Assembly (NCBI GenBank): GCA_903952885.1
Contig: CAJBHE010000189.1
Span: 1 to 42,825, forward strand
Direction of reading: 5' to 3'
DNA: 42,825 nt
Source: an uncultured Burkholderiales bacterium
Lineage (GTDB): Bacteria; Pseudomonadota; Gammaproteobacteria; Burkholderiales; Burkholderiaceae_C
Shown: positions 1 to 7,332 of the stretch, piece by piece
Layout of the letters: the number at the start of each line of letters is the position of its first letter
Position numbering within the stretch: position 1 is the stretch's first letter
Position numbers and translations under genes: made by a program
Notes under the pieces: generated by a model
Databases searched by the model: none
What the model saw: the letters and a program-made list of their open reading frames with translations, nothing else
What the model was told of the DNA's origin: nothing

Positions 1-1977
1 CTCGCTGCCCACGCAGGTTTTGACTGTGCGCAAAGCTTTGGCATAGGCGTGGCCGCTGGGCATACCAATGTCTTTCCACACATTGACGAGGTCTTCTTTC
101 TTCACACCTAGCAAGTCAATCCGTTGACCACCCGTGACCTTGACGGTGGGGATCTTGTACTTGTCAACCACGTCGGCAATACGGCGCAATTCGTCGGCGG
201 TGGTCTCGCCGCCCCACATGCGTGGGATGACGCTGTAGGTACCGTCCTTTTGGATGTTAGCGTGGCTGCGTTCGTTGATGAGGCGGCTTTGCGGGTCGTC
301 CAAGGCTTCTTTAGGCCAGCTGCTCATGCGGTAATAGTTGATGGCAGGACGGCACGTGGCGCAGCCTGTGGCTTTGGTGTCCGGGCTTGGTTTTTTCCAA
401 TTCAAAAATTCAAACACTGACTCGTTGGTCAACAGCTTGTTCTGCGAAATTGCGTCGCGCACTTCTTGGTGGCTGTGCTCTGTGCAACCGCAGATGGCTT
501 TTTTCTTCGGCGTGGCCGAGTAGTCGCCGCCCGCAGTGAACATCAAAATTTGTTCGACCAGGCCTGTGCATGAGCCGCACGAGGCGCTGGCTTTTGTGTG
601 TTTGCGAACCTCATCCAAAGTGAACAAACCTTTGTCTTTAATGGCTTTGCAAATCGCGCCTTTTTTCACACCGTTGCAACCGCACACCTCGGCATCGTCG
701 GGCATACTGACGGCTTTGCTGTGACCTTCATGGCCCACGTCGCCAATGTTGGATTCACCAAACATCAGCTTCTCGCGAATGTCCGCCACACTGCGGCCAT
801 CGCGCAGCAGCTTGAAATACCAGCTGCCGTCCACGGTGTCACCGTACAAACACGCACCCACCAATTGGTCGTTACGGATGACGAGTTTTTTGTATACGCC
901 TTCGTGCGGGTCGCTCAACACAATATCTTCGGTGCTGCCATCGTCACTGCCCATGAAGTCACCTGCGCTGAACAAATCGATGCCAGTGACTTTGAGCTTA
1001 GTTGAGGTTAGCGAGCCGGTGTAGCGGCCAATACCAAACTCGGCCAAATGGTTGGCCAATACCTTGCCTTGTTCAAACAAGGGTGCCACCAAACCATAGG
1101 CAATTCCACGATGGGCAGCACATTCGCCCACAGCATAAATGCGCGGGTCTGTGACGGTTTGCAGCGTGTCGCTGACCACAATGCCCCGCTCGCAGTGAAG
1201 GTTCATTTTTTCGGCCAATGCTGTGTTGGGGCGAATGCCCACGGCCATCACTACCAACTCAGCGGGAACATGCGAGCCGTCTTTGAACAAGACCGACGCT
1301 ACGCGCCCGTTTTTGTCAGCTTGCAATTCTTGGGTGTGTGCCTGCATGCGGAACTGCATGCCGCGTTCTTCGAGTGAGCGTTGCAACAAGCCGCCTGCGA
1401 CTTTGTCGAGCTGCCGTTCCATTAACCATTCGCCGACGTGCACCACAGTGACGCTCATGCCGCGTTTCATCAAACCATTGGCGGCTTCTAGACCCAGCAA
1501 ACCGCCGCCAATCACCACCGCGTGTTTGTATTTCTTGGTGGCATCAATCATGGCCTGTGTATCGGCGATGTCGCGGTAGGCCAGAACGCCGTCTAGCTCT
1601 CGACCTGGTATCGGAAGCATGAAGGGGTTAGAGCCGGTGGCCAAAATCAAGCGGTCATATGGTGCACTTTGAACTTCGCCTGCGGCGTTGGTGGCATGCA
1701 CCACGCGCTTGACGCGGTCCACCTCGGTCACAGTCCAGCTGGTGTGAAGCGTGATGTGGTTGTCTGTGTACCAGTCGATTGGGTTGAGGATGATTTCATC
1801 CAAGGTTTGCTCACCCGCCAACACCGGCGACAACAAGATTCGGTTGTAGTTGGGGTGGGGTTCAGAGCCAAAGACCGTCATGTCGTAAAGATCGGGCGTA
1901 AGTTTGATGAGCTCTTCGAGGGTGCGCACGCCGGCCATGCCGTTGCCCACCATCACGAGTTTGAGTTTTTGCGTCAT
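1..1977 (-). CDS. nirB: Nitrite reductase [NAD(P)H] large subunit, partial
   Basis: Cytoplasmic assimilatory nitrite reductase, reducing nitrite to ammonium with NAD(P)H via FAD, Fe-S centres and siroheme. The visible 659 residues start at ATG 1977; the C-terminus lies beyond the window edge. The N-terminus is a FAD/pyridine nucleotide oxidoreductase fold. Two BFD-type [2Fe-2S] modules follow, visible as VCGCNG...SCGSC (encoded near 560-690) and AICGCT...CATC (near 340-500). A nitrite/sulfite reductase half-domain then leads into TCVGSE at the very edge, the start of the Cys motif that binds the 4Fe-4S/siroheme centre. The family is about 810-850 residues, so roughly 150-190 are missing. It is the last visible gene of the nrtABD-nirB transcription unit, starting 10 bases after nrtD; nirD may follow outside the window. 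Confidence 0.95.
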   Translation of the reverse strand, partial: MTQKLKLVMVGNGMAGVRTLEELIKLTPDLYDMTVFGSEPHPNYNRILLSPVLAGEQTLDEIILNPIDWYTDNHITLHTSWTVTEVDRVKRVVHATNAAGEVQSAPYDRLILATGSNPFMLPIPGRELDGVLAYRDIADTQAMIDATKKYKHAVVIGGGLLGLEAANGLMKRGMSVTVVHVGEWLMERQLDKVAGGLLQRSLEERGMQFRMQAHTQELQADKNGRVASVLFKDGSHVPAELVVMAVGIRPNTALAEKMNLHCERGIVVSDTLQTVTDPRIYAVGECAAHRGIAYGLVAPLFEQGKVLANHLAEFGIGRYTGSLTSTKLKVTGIDLFSAGDFMGSDDGSTEDIVLSDPHEGVYKKLVIRNDQLVGACLYGDTVDGSWYFKLLRDGRSVADIREKLMFGESNIGDVGHEGHSKAVSMPDDAEVCGCNGVKKGAICKAIKDKGLFTLDEVRKHTKASASCGSCTGLVEQILMFTAGGDYSATPKKKAICGCTEHSHQEVRDAISQNKLLTNESVFEFLNWKKPSPDTKATGCATCRPAINYYRMSSWPKEALDDPQSRLINERSHANIQKDGTYSVIPRMWGGETTADELRRIADVVDKYKIPTVKVTGGQRIDLLGVKKEDLVNVWKDIGMPSGHAYAKALRTVKTCVGSE

Positions 1978-1987
1978 GCGATGCTCC

Positions 1988-2821
1988 TCAATTTTTCTCA
2001 ACGTGCGCTTGGCGCGTATATAAAAAGTCAATCACAGCTTTTCGATATTGCAAATAAGCTGGGTCGTCCGCGAGCGTTACACGTGAGCGAGGGCGGGGCA
2101 GATCGACTCTCAGTATTTCGCCGATGGTGGCGGCAGGTCCGTTGGTCAGCATTACTATCTTGTCGGACAGCAAAACGGCTTCGTCCACATCGTGCGTCAC
2201 CATGACCACCGTGCTTTGGGTGTTGGCCACAATTGCTAGCAACTCGTCTTGCAGCTTGGCTCGGGTCAATGCATCCAAGGCGCCAAACGGCTCGTCCATC
2301 AACAATACTTGCGGCTCCATTGCCAAGGCGCGTGCAATGCCCACACGTTGCTTCATTCCGCCTGAGATTTCGCCAGGTCGTTTGAAGGCCGCGTGGCTCA
2401 GGCTCACCATCTCTAAGGCCGCATGTGTGCGGGCGGTCAGTTGGGCTTTGTCTTCTTTGGGTTTACCGTCCACGACACCGCTTTGTCCGAACACGCGTTC
2501 CACACCGAGGTAGACGTTTTCAAAGCAGGTGAGCCAAGGGAGCAACGAGTGGTTTTGAAATACAACCGCACGCTCGGGGCCTGGGCCTGCGATTTCGCGG
2601 TTGGCGCAAATCAAATGGCCTTCAGTCGGCATGGTCAAGCCAGCAATCAGGTTAAGTAAGGTGGACTTTCCGCAGCCTGAGTGGCCAATGAGGGTTACAA
2701 ACTCGCCTTTACTCACATTCAGGTCGATGTTGCGCAGGGCAGGGAAATCGCCCTTGGCTGTTTTAAAGGTTTGGGCCACTCCCTGAATTTGCAAATACTT
2801 GCTGGTCAACGATGAGTTCAT
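1988..2821 (-). CDS. nrtD: Nitrate/nitrite ABC transporter ATP-binding protein
   Basis: ATPase subunit of a nitrate/nitrite/cyanate-type ABC importer at the inner face of the cytoplasmic membrane, 277 residues. Walker A GHSGCGKS is at residues 46-53, signature SGGMKQR at 153-159, Walker B VLLMDEP at 172-178, followed by the D-loop ALDALT and the H-loop motif VTHDVDEA. It is a single-domain protein, lacking the NrtA-like C-terminal extension of cyanobacterial NrtC, so it resembles NrtD/NasD. Its ATG overlaps the stop of the permease gene by 4 bases, implying translational coupling. Substrate assignment rests on the neighbours nirB and nasT; the related cyanate and bicarbonate transporters cannot be separated by motifs alone. 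Confidence 0.9.
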   Translation of the reverse strand: MNSSLTSKYLQIQGVAQTFKTAKGDFPALRNIDLNVSKGEFVTLIGHSGCGKSTLLNLIAGLTMPTEGHLICANREIAGPGPERAVVFQNHSLLPWLTCFENVYLGVERVFGQSGVVDGKPKEDKAQLTARTHAALEMVSLSHAAFKRPGEISGGMKQRVGIARALAMEPQVLLMDEPFGALDALTRAKLQDELLAIVANTQSTVVMVTHDVDEAVLLSDKIVMLTNGPAATIGEILRVDLPRPRSRVTLADDPAYLQYRKAVIDFLYTRQAHVEKN

Positions 2822-3609
2822 GACTGCACCTCTTCAAATGTGAATGCTGTAGCGAGTTTGATGAGGGCGTATTCCAATACCAAACCAACGACACCAATCA
2901 CGAAGATGGCGATGATGATATTTTTCACGTTCAAGTTGTTCCACTCGTCCCACACCCAAAAGCCAATGCCCACGCCGCCTGTCAGCATCTCTGCGGCGAC
3001 GATGACCAACCATGCCGTACCTACAGCCAATCGCACGCCAGTCAACATGTAGGGCAATACAGCAGGAAACAAAATCTTGCTGACGATCTTCCACTCGGAG
3101 AGATTGAGCACACGCGCTACGTTCATGTAGTCTTGTGGCACACGTTGCACACCCACCGCCGTGTTGATGACCATAGGCCAAATGGAGCAAATGAAGATGG
3201 TCCAAATGGCCGCTGGGTTAGCGCCTTTAAACACCAACAAACCAATCGGTAACCAAGCCAACGGTGACACAGGACGCAACAAGCTGATGAGCGGATTGAA
3301 CATGCGTGACAAAAATTCGAAGCGCCCAATTAAGAACCCCAATGGAATACCCATCAAGGCGGCGAGACCAAAGCCCAGTGCCACGCGCTTTAAAGAACTC
3401 CACACGTTCCAACCCACTCCTTGGTCGTTGGGGCCATTGTTGTAAAAAGGGTTGCTGAATACATCCACGGCTTGCCAGAAAGTGTCGGTAGGGTTGGGAA
3501 AGTTGTTGGTACTGGTGATGGACACCAGCGACCAAATGCCCACCAGTAATGCCAAGCCCATGAGGGGTGGCACCACGTGTGATGAGAAATTTTTCAAAGA
3601 GGTGGGCAT
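2818..3609 (-). CDS. nrtB: Nitrate/nitrite ABC transporter permease
   Basis: Inner-membrane permease of the nitrate/nitrite importer, 263 residues, binding-protein-dependent transport family. Several hydrophobic helices are visible: an N-terminal one beginning PPLMGLALLVG, then GFGLAALMGIPLGFLIG, a segment around WTIFICSIWPMV, and C-terminal IIIAIFVIGVVGLVLEY. The cytoplasmic EAA-like coupling loop lies around YMNVARVLNLSEWKIVSKI. It sits 9 bases after the substrate-binding protein gene and overlaps the ATPase gene by 4 bases, so the three genes encode one complex. Confidence 0.9.
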   Translation of the reverse strand: MPTSLKNFSSHVVPPLMGLALLVGIWSLVSITSTNNFPNPTDTFWQAVDVFSNPFYNNGPNDQGVGWNVWSSLKRVALGFGLAALMGIPLGFLIGRFEFLSRMFNPLISLLRPVSPLAWLPIGLLVFKGANPAAIWTIFICSIWPMVINTAVGVQRVPQDYMNVARVLNLSEWKIVSKILFPAVLPYMLTGVRLAVGTAWLVIVAAEMLTGGVGIGFWVWDEWNNLNVKNIIIAIFVIGVVGLVLEYALIKLATAFTFEEVQS

Positions 3610-3618
3610 GAAATACCT

Positions 3619-4863
3619 TTAAGCGTGAATCTTGAAACTGTCGGCATATTTCGCAGGGTCTTTGCCGTCCCACACCACGCCGTCCATTAACTTGCTGCTA
3701 CGCATGTCACTCTTGGGTACGGGTGTTTTGCTGGCGGCTGCAGCTTGTTTGAAGATGTCGATCTGGTTGATTTCTTTTGCCACCTTCAAATAGTCAGGGT
3801 GGTCTTTGAGCAAGCCCCAGCGCTTGTGCTGTGTCAGGAACCACATGCCGTCTGACAAGTAGGGGTAGTTGGCCGTGCCATCGTTGAAAAACTTCATGTG
3901 GTTGGGGTCGTCCCAGGTCTTGCCCAAACCGTTTTGGTAACGGCCCAAGATGCGTTGGTTGATCACATCCACGCTGGTGTTCACATAGGCTTTGTCGGCA
4001 ATGGTTTCAGCCATCTTCATTTTGTTTTGCAAGCCTGCGTCAATCCACTTGCCAGCTTCCAAGATGGCCGCCGTCACAGCGCGTGCGGTGTTAGGGTATT
4101 TTTTGACGAAGTCGCTCGTTGTGCCCAACACTTTTTCGGGGTGGTCACGCCAAATGTCCTGCGTGGTAGTGGCGGTGATACCAATGCCATCGGCAATCGC
4201 ACGGTGGCCCCAAGGCTCGCCCACACAGTAGCCGTCCATGTTCCCCACGCGCATGTTGGCCACCATTTGAGGAGGGGGAACTGTAATGACCTTGGCGTCT
4301 TTGAGTGGGTTCACTCCCACGCTGGCTAACCAGTAATACAGCCACATCGCATGTGTGCCGGTAGGGAAGGTTTGTGCAAACGTGTATTCGCGTTTTTCGG
4401 TAGCCATTAGTTTGGCGAGGCTAGCTGCATCAACCGCGCCTTTGTCTGCCAGCTTTTTGGACAGGGTGATAGCTTGGCCGTTTTGGTTCAAGCTCATCAA
4501 CACGGCCATGTCTTTCTTGGGGCCTGCCGTACCCATGTGTACGCCGTAAATCAGTCCATACAAAGCGTGTGCAAAGTCAAGTTCACCGTTGACCAGTTTG
4601 TCGCGCACACCAGCCCAGCTGGACTCTTTAGAAGGGATGATCTTCACGCCGTACTTTTTATCGATGCCAAGCACTGAAGCCATCACGACGCTCGCGCAAT
4701 CGGTGAGGGGAATGAAGCCGATCTTGACTTCTTCTTTTTCTGGCTTGTCCGAACCTTGTGCGTACACCGCGGCACGCAAGGCGGGCGCGATGGTGAGTGC
4801 ACCTGCAGTGGCGGCTTGCAAAATGTTGCGGCGGCTCATGGGGGTCTCCAAAAGTTTCGTCAT
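3619..4863 (-). CDS. nrtA: Nitrate/nitrite ABC transporter substrate-binding protein
   Basis: Substrate-binding protein of the NrtA/CmpA/SsuA-like family, 414 residues, expected in the periplasm. The N-terminus has a twin-arginine-like motif (MSRRNILQA, residues 9-17), a hydrophobic stretch and an ALRAAVYAQG processing region, so export is likely by Tat. ATG 4863 is chosen because GGAG precedes it by 7 bases; the internal ATG at the SRRN motif is an alternative. The body carries typical NrtA elements such as a GFIPLTDCA start and SSWAGVRDKLVNGELDFAHAL (positions near 4560-4640). Because it carries a signal it is unlikely to be the cytoplasmic sensor NasS, which is homologous. It is the first gene after the ANTAR leader. 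Confidence 0.9.
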   Translation of the reverse strand: MTKLLETPMSRRNILQAATAGALTIAPALRAAVYAQGSDKPEKEEVKIGFIPLTDCASVVMASVLGIDKKYGVKIIPSKESSWAGVRDKLVNGELDFAHALYGLIYGVHMGTAGPKKDMAVLMSLNQNGQAITLSKKLADKGAVDAASLAKLMATEKREYTFAQTFPTGTHAMWLYYWLASVGVNPLKDAKVITVPPPQMVANMRVGNMDGYCVGEPWGHRAIADGIGITATTTQDIWRDHPEKVLGTTSDFVKKYPNTARAVTAAILEAGKWIDAGLQNKMKMAETIADKAYVNTSVDVINQRILGRYQNGLGKTWDDPNHMKFFNDGTANYPYLSDGMWFLTQHKRWGLLKDHPDYLKVAKEINQIDIFKQAAAASKTPVPKSDMRSSKLMDGVVWDGKDPAKYADSFKIHA

Positions 4864-4899
4864 GACATCACTCCTATGTAAAAAACTGAGGTAGAAACG

Positions 4900-4953
4900 A
4901 CAAAGGCGTCCTCACCGCATGCACATGAATTGCATGGGTGGGGACGCCTTTGT
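4900..4953 (-). terminator. Attenuator hairpin in the nrtA leader
   Basis: On the minus strand the arms ACAAAGGCGTCC (4942-4953) and GGACGCCTTTGT (4900-4911) are perfectly complementary over 12 bp. Inner pairs CACC/GGTG and CATGCA/TGCATG extend the stem to about 22 bp. A run of six U follows about 14 bases after the stem (4885-4880), further than in a textbook intrinsic terminator, so termination efficiency is uncertain. The 5' arm shares bases with ANTAR hairpin P2, so the two structures exclude each other. Confidence 0.75.
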
Positions 4954-4973
4954 CCTTGAACCGTCATTGGTTC
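4942..4973 (-). promoter_or_regulatory. ANTAR-responsive RNA motif, twin hexaloop hairpins P1 and P2
   Basis: Read on the minus strand, P1 is GAACC-AATGAC-GGTTC (4958-4973) and P2 is GGAC-AAAGGC-GTCC (4942-4955), separated by AA. Both loops are hexanucleotides with A at position 1 and G at position 4, the signature known for RNAs bound by ANTAR-domain antiterminators such as NasR and EutV. P2 overlaps the 5' arm of the attenuator hairpin, the arrangement needed for antitermination. The natural binder is the adjacent NasT. The motif is seen directly; binding is inferred. Confidence 0.85.
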
Positions 4974-4985
4974 TTAACTTTGGAC

Positions 4986-5003
4986 TTGCAATAGCTGTGC
5001 CAG
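4986..5003 (-). promoter_or_regulatory. Sigma-54 (-24/-12) promoter of the nrtA operon
   Basis: The minus strand reads CTGGCACAGCTATTGCAA, matching the RpoN consensus YTGGCACGrNNNTTGCW at all strongly conserved positions, with the GG and GC doublets exactly 10 bases apart. Transcription would begin near 4975, directly before hairpin P1, so the predicted RNA starts with the ANTAR motif. This links the operon to NtrC-type nitrogen control. Confidence 0.85.
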
Positions 5004-5030
5004 CGTTCTAGGGTTCTCCCGAATGAATTT

Positions 5031-5047
5031 CGCCCCAAGCTGGGGCG
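5031..5047. repeat. GC-rich inverted repeat between nasT and nrtA
   Basis: CGCCCCA-AGC-TGGGGCG is a perfect 7-bp dyad 36 bases past the nasT stop. No U-tract follows on the minus strand (AAATTC), so it is a weak candidate for the nasT terminator. It also lies between the possible NtrC site and the sigma-54 promoter. Function is not known. Confidence 0.4.
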
Positions 5048-5059
5048 TTTGAATGAAAC

Positions 5060-5077
5060 TGCACCAAGAGAGGCGCA
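5060..5077. promoter_or_regulatory. Possible NtrC enhancer site
   Basis: The minus strand reads TGCGCC-TCTCTT-GGTGCA, two half-sites resembling the NtrC target TGCACC-N5-GGTGCA, but with a 6-base rather than 5-base spacer and one mismatch. Its centre is about 93 bases upstream of the predicted sigma-54 start, a normal enhancer distance. The extra spacer base keeps confidence low. Confidence 0.4.
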
Positions 5078-5082
5078 CCAAA

Positions 5083-5706
5083 CTAGGACAGTAGCGCTGC
5101 CATGTCAAGAGTGCGCTGAGCGACTTCGCCCATCTTCAAACCCTTGTCCATTGCTATTTTGCGAAGTTTGGTGAAAGCGTCTTTTTCGCTTAATCCTTGA
5201 CGCTCCATCAATAATGCTTTGGCGCGATCAACCAGTGTGCGTTCTTGCAACGCATTGCGGGCATCGTCGCGCTCATCGCGTAAGCGCTCTTCGTATTCAA
5301 AGCGAGCCATAGCTACATCGAGGATAGGACGTATGCGGGCGCTTGAGAGTCCGTCCACGATGTAGGCGGAGACGCCGACAGCCACTGCGTCGCGCACGTG
5401 CGTGGTGTCGCTGTCGTCGGTGAAAAGCACGATGGGGCGGCGTGCATCGCGGGTGGCGAACACCACGTGCTCTAGAGCATCACGCGCTTCAGACTCGGCG
5501 TCCACAATAATGAGGTCGGGCTGCAGTTGATGAATGCGCTCGGCCAAAAACACATCGGCCGGCAATGAGGCAATTAGATTAAATCCGCTTTCTAGCAGCC
5601 CTATTCGCAGTGCTCTAGAGCGTTCAGCTTGTGAAATCGCGTGATCATCATTCTGGTCTTGGACATCTAAGTCAGGAACCACAACAACAATTTTTAAAGC
5701 AGTCAT
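5083..5706 (-). CDS. nasT: ANTAR-domain response regulator (NasT-like)
   Basis: RNA-binding antiterminator controlling nitrate/nitrite assimilation, cytoplasmic, 207 residues from ATG 5706. A TTG codon at 5736 would add ten residues, but the receiver fold begins right after the ATG with TALKIVVVVPDL. The N-terminal two-thirds is a receiver-like domain (DLIIVDAES holds the possible acceptor Asp). The C-terminus is an ANTAR three-helix domain beginning RAKALLMERQGLSEKDAF and ending near MGEVAQRTLD. The gene lies immediately upstream of, and in the same direction as, the nrtA leader that carries twin hexaloop hairpins. No nasS is adjacent: the upstream gene is divergent and unrelated. In Azotobacter, Pseudomonas and Paracoccus NasS holds NasT inactive until nitrate binds. 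Confidence 0.88.
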   Translation of the reverse strand: MTALKIVVVVPDLDVQDQNDDHAISQAERSRALRIGLLESGFNLIASLPADVFLAERIHQLQPDLIIVDAESEARDALEHVVFATRDARRPIVLFTDDSDTTHVRDAVAVGVSAYIVDGLSSARIRPILDVAMARFEYEERLRDERDDARNALQERTLVDRAKALLMERQGLSEKDAFTKLRKIAMDKGLKMGEVAQRTLDMAALLS

Positions 5707-5832
5707 TTTTAAGGTGCGAGTCTTTTTAATCAGCAAAATTGCTCAGTTCATTCGATACACGCAAATATCAAGCCATTATTTTGAATTGTCAATGCAACTG
5801 CATAAATGCTGGCAGGTGAATAGGAAAAAGCG

Positions 5833-5848
5833 CCTGGCACCTGCCAGG
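5833..5848. repeat. Palindrome between nasT and the ATP-grasp operon
   Basis: CCTGGCA-CC-TGCCAGG is a perfect 7-bp inverted repeat in the 204-base divergent spacer 5707-5910. Its position, about 60-80 bases before the ATP-grasp gene, suits an operator for either divergent gene. Apart from this dyad and the ribosome binding site GGAG before 5911, nothing else is recognised in the spacer. Confidence 0.45.
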
Positions 5849-5910
5849 TGCGCAAGCGGCACGATACGTGCTTAAAGAAAGAACCCCTTAGTTGAAAACG
5901 CGGAGTTCTG

Positions 5911-7332
5911 ATGTGCAACCCAATATTTAATGAGATGAGCGATGCACAGGGCAACGCCCGCCCGCATTACCAAGCCTTTGACAGCTGGTTAAAAGGCGTG
6001 TCGACAGATACCGTGCAGATCAAGCAGACCGAGGCCGACCTGATCTTCAGGCGCACCGGCATCACGTTTTCACTCAACGGCGATGAAGGTGGCACCGAGC
6101 GACTGATACCCTCAGACCTGATACCCCGCATCATCCACGGCAAAGAATGGGTGCACCTGGAAAAAGGTCTTATGCAACGCGTAAAAGCACTCAATATGTT
6201 TTTGCACGATGTCTATCACGAGCAACGGATTTTGAAAGCAGGCTTGATTCCCGCCGAACAAGTGCTGGCCAATGCCCAGTTCATGCCATTAATGCTAGGT
6301 TTGGATTTGCCGCACCAGATCTATGCGCACATCGCTGGTGTGGACATTGTGCGGCATTCAGACGGTGATTTTTACGTTTTGGAAGACAACTTGCGAGTGC
6401 CTTCTGGTGTGTCTTACATGTTGAGCAATCGCTTGTTAATGATGCGCTTATTCCCCGATTTGTTCCGTCGCTATGCGGTGCGCCCGGTCGAGCATTACCC
6501 GGCGTTGCTGTTGCAAACCTTGCGCTCGGCCAGTTGGGCGGACCAGCCCACAGTTGTTCTGCACACGCCGGGGCGTTTCAATAGTGCGTATTTCGAACAT
6601 GCATTTTTGGCTAAGCAAATGGGTATAGAACTCGTCGAAGGTTCGGACCTGTTTGTGCGCCAAGGCCATGTATATATGCAAACTACCGAAGGTCCGCAGC
6701 AAGTCGATGTCATCTATCGCAGAGTCGATGATTTGTACATGGATCCACTGAGTTTTGCACCAGATTCACTCATAGGTGTACCCGGTTTGGCATCTGTATA
6801 CCGCCAGGGCAATGTGATCATCGCTAACGCACTTGGCACAGGCGTGGCGGATGACAAATCCATTTACCCCTATGTGCCAGACATGATCCGCTTTTACCTG
6901 GATGAAACGCCGATATTGAACAACGTGCAAACCTGGCAATGCCGCAAGCCAGACGAGCTGTCTTACGTGTTGGCGAATCTGGCGCAACTTGTCGTCAAAG
7001 AAGTACACGGCGCAGGGGGCTATGGCATGCTGGTCGGTCCCACCGCAAGTAAATCGGAAATAGAGATTTTTGCTAAACGCCTTAAAGCGCAACCGGACAA
7101 CTACATCGCTCAGCCCACGCTCAGTTTGTCCGCCTGCCCGATTTTTGTAGATCAGGGCATTGCGCCGCGCCACATCGATTTGCGCCCCTTTGTGCTTATG
7201 GGCAAGGACACACGTATCGTGCCTGGCGGTCTGACGCGCGTCGCTTTGCGCGAGGGCTCGCTGGTGGTCAATTCATCCCAAGGCGGTGGCACCAAAGACA
7301 CCTGGGTGTTGGAAGATGAGGAGGCGCTCTAA
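5911..7332 (+). CDS. Circularly permuted ATP-grasp type 2 family protein
   Basis: Predicted ATP-dependent amide/peptide ligase of the circularly permuted ATP-grasp family (DUF404/DUF407), 473 residues. The conserved N-terminal region runs YQAFDSWL...GTERLIPSDLIPRII. The YVLEDNLRVPSGVSYML segment and the glycine-rich loop GAGGYGMLVGP (near residue 367) are typical of the family. ATG 5911 is preceded by GGAG at 7 bases; ATG 5935 (MSDAQG) is an alternative. It overlaps the alpha-E gene by one base. Family comparisons (Iyer, Aravind and colleagues) predict synthesis of an unknown peptide or peptide tag, but neither substrate nor product has been established to my knowledge. Confidence 0.88.
   Translation: MCNPIFNEMSDAQGNARPHYQAFDSWLKGVSTDTVQIKQTEADLIFRRTGITFSLNGDEGGTERLIPSDLIPRIIHGKEWVHLEKGLMQRVKALNMFLHDVYHEQRILKAGLIPAEQVLANAQFMPLMLGLDLPHQIYAHIAGVDIVRHSDGDFYVLEDNLRVPSGVSYMLSNRLLMMRLFPDLFRRYAVRPVEHYPALLLQTLRSASWADQPTVVLHTPGRFNSAYFEHAFLAKQMGIELVEGSDLFVRQGHVYMQTTEGPQQVDVIYRRVDDLYMDPLSFAPDSLIGVPGLASVYRQGNVIIANALGTGVADDKSIYPYVPDMIRFYLDETPILNNVQTWQCRKPDELSYVLANLAQLVVKEVHGAGGYGMLVGPTASKSEIEIFAKRLKAQPDNYIAQPTLSLSACPIFVDQGIAPRHIDLRPFVLMGKDTRIVPGGLTRVALREGSLVVNSSQGGGTKDTWVLEDEEAL

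Noticed and set aside
1669..2205. Plus-strand 178-residue reading frame across nirB and nrtD
   Set aside because: It spans two well-supported minus-strand genes and resembles no protein family.
3619..4863. The NrtA-like protein as the missing NasS sensor
   Set aside because: It has a twin-arginine-type signal and is followed directly by permease and ATPase genes, so it is the transporter's binding protein.
5833..5848. A second sigma-54 promoter at the palindrome (GG-N10-GC spacing on the minus strand)
   Set aside because: The -12 element reads AGGC rather than TTGC, so the match is only the spacing of common doublets.
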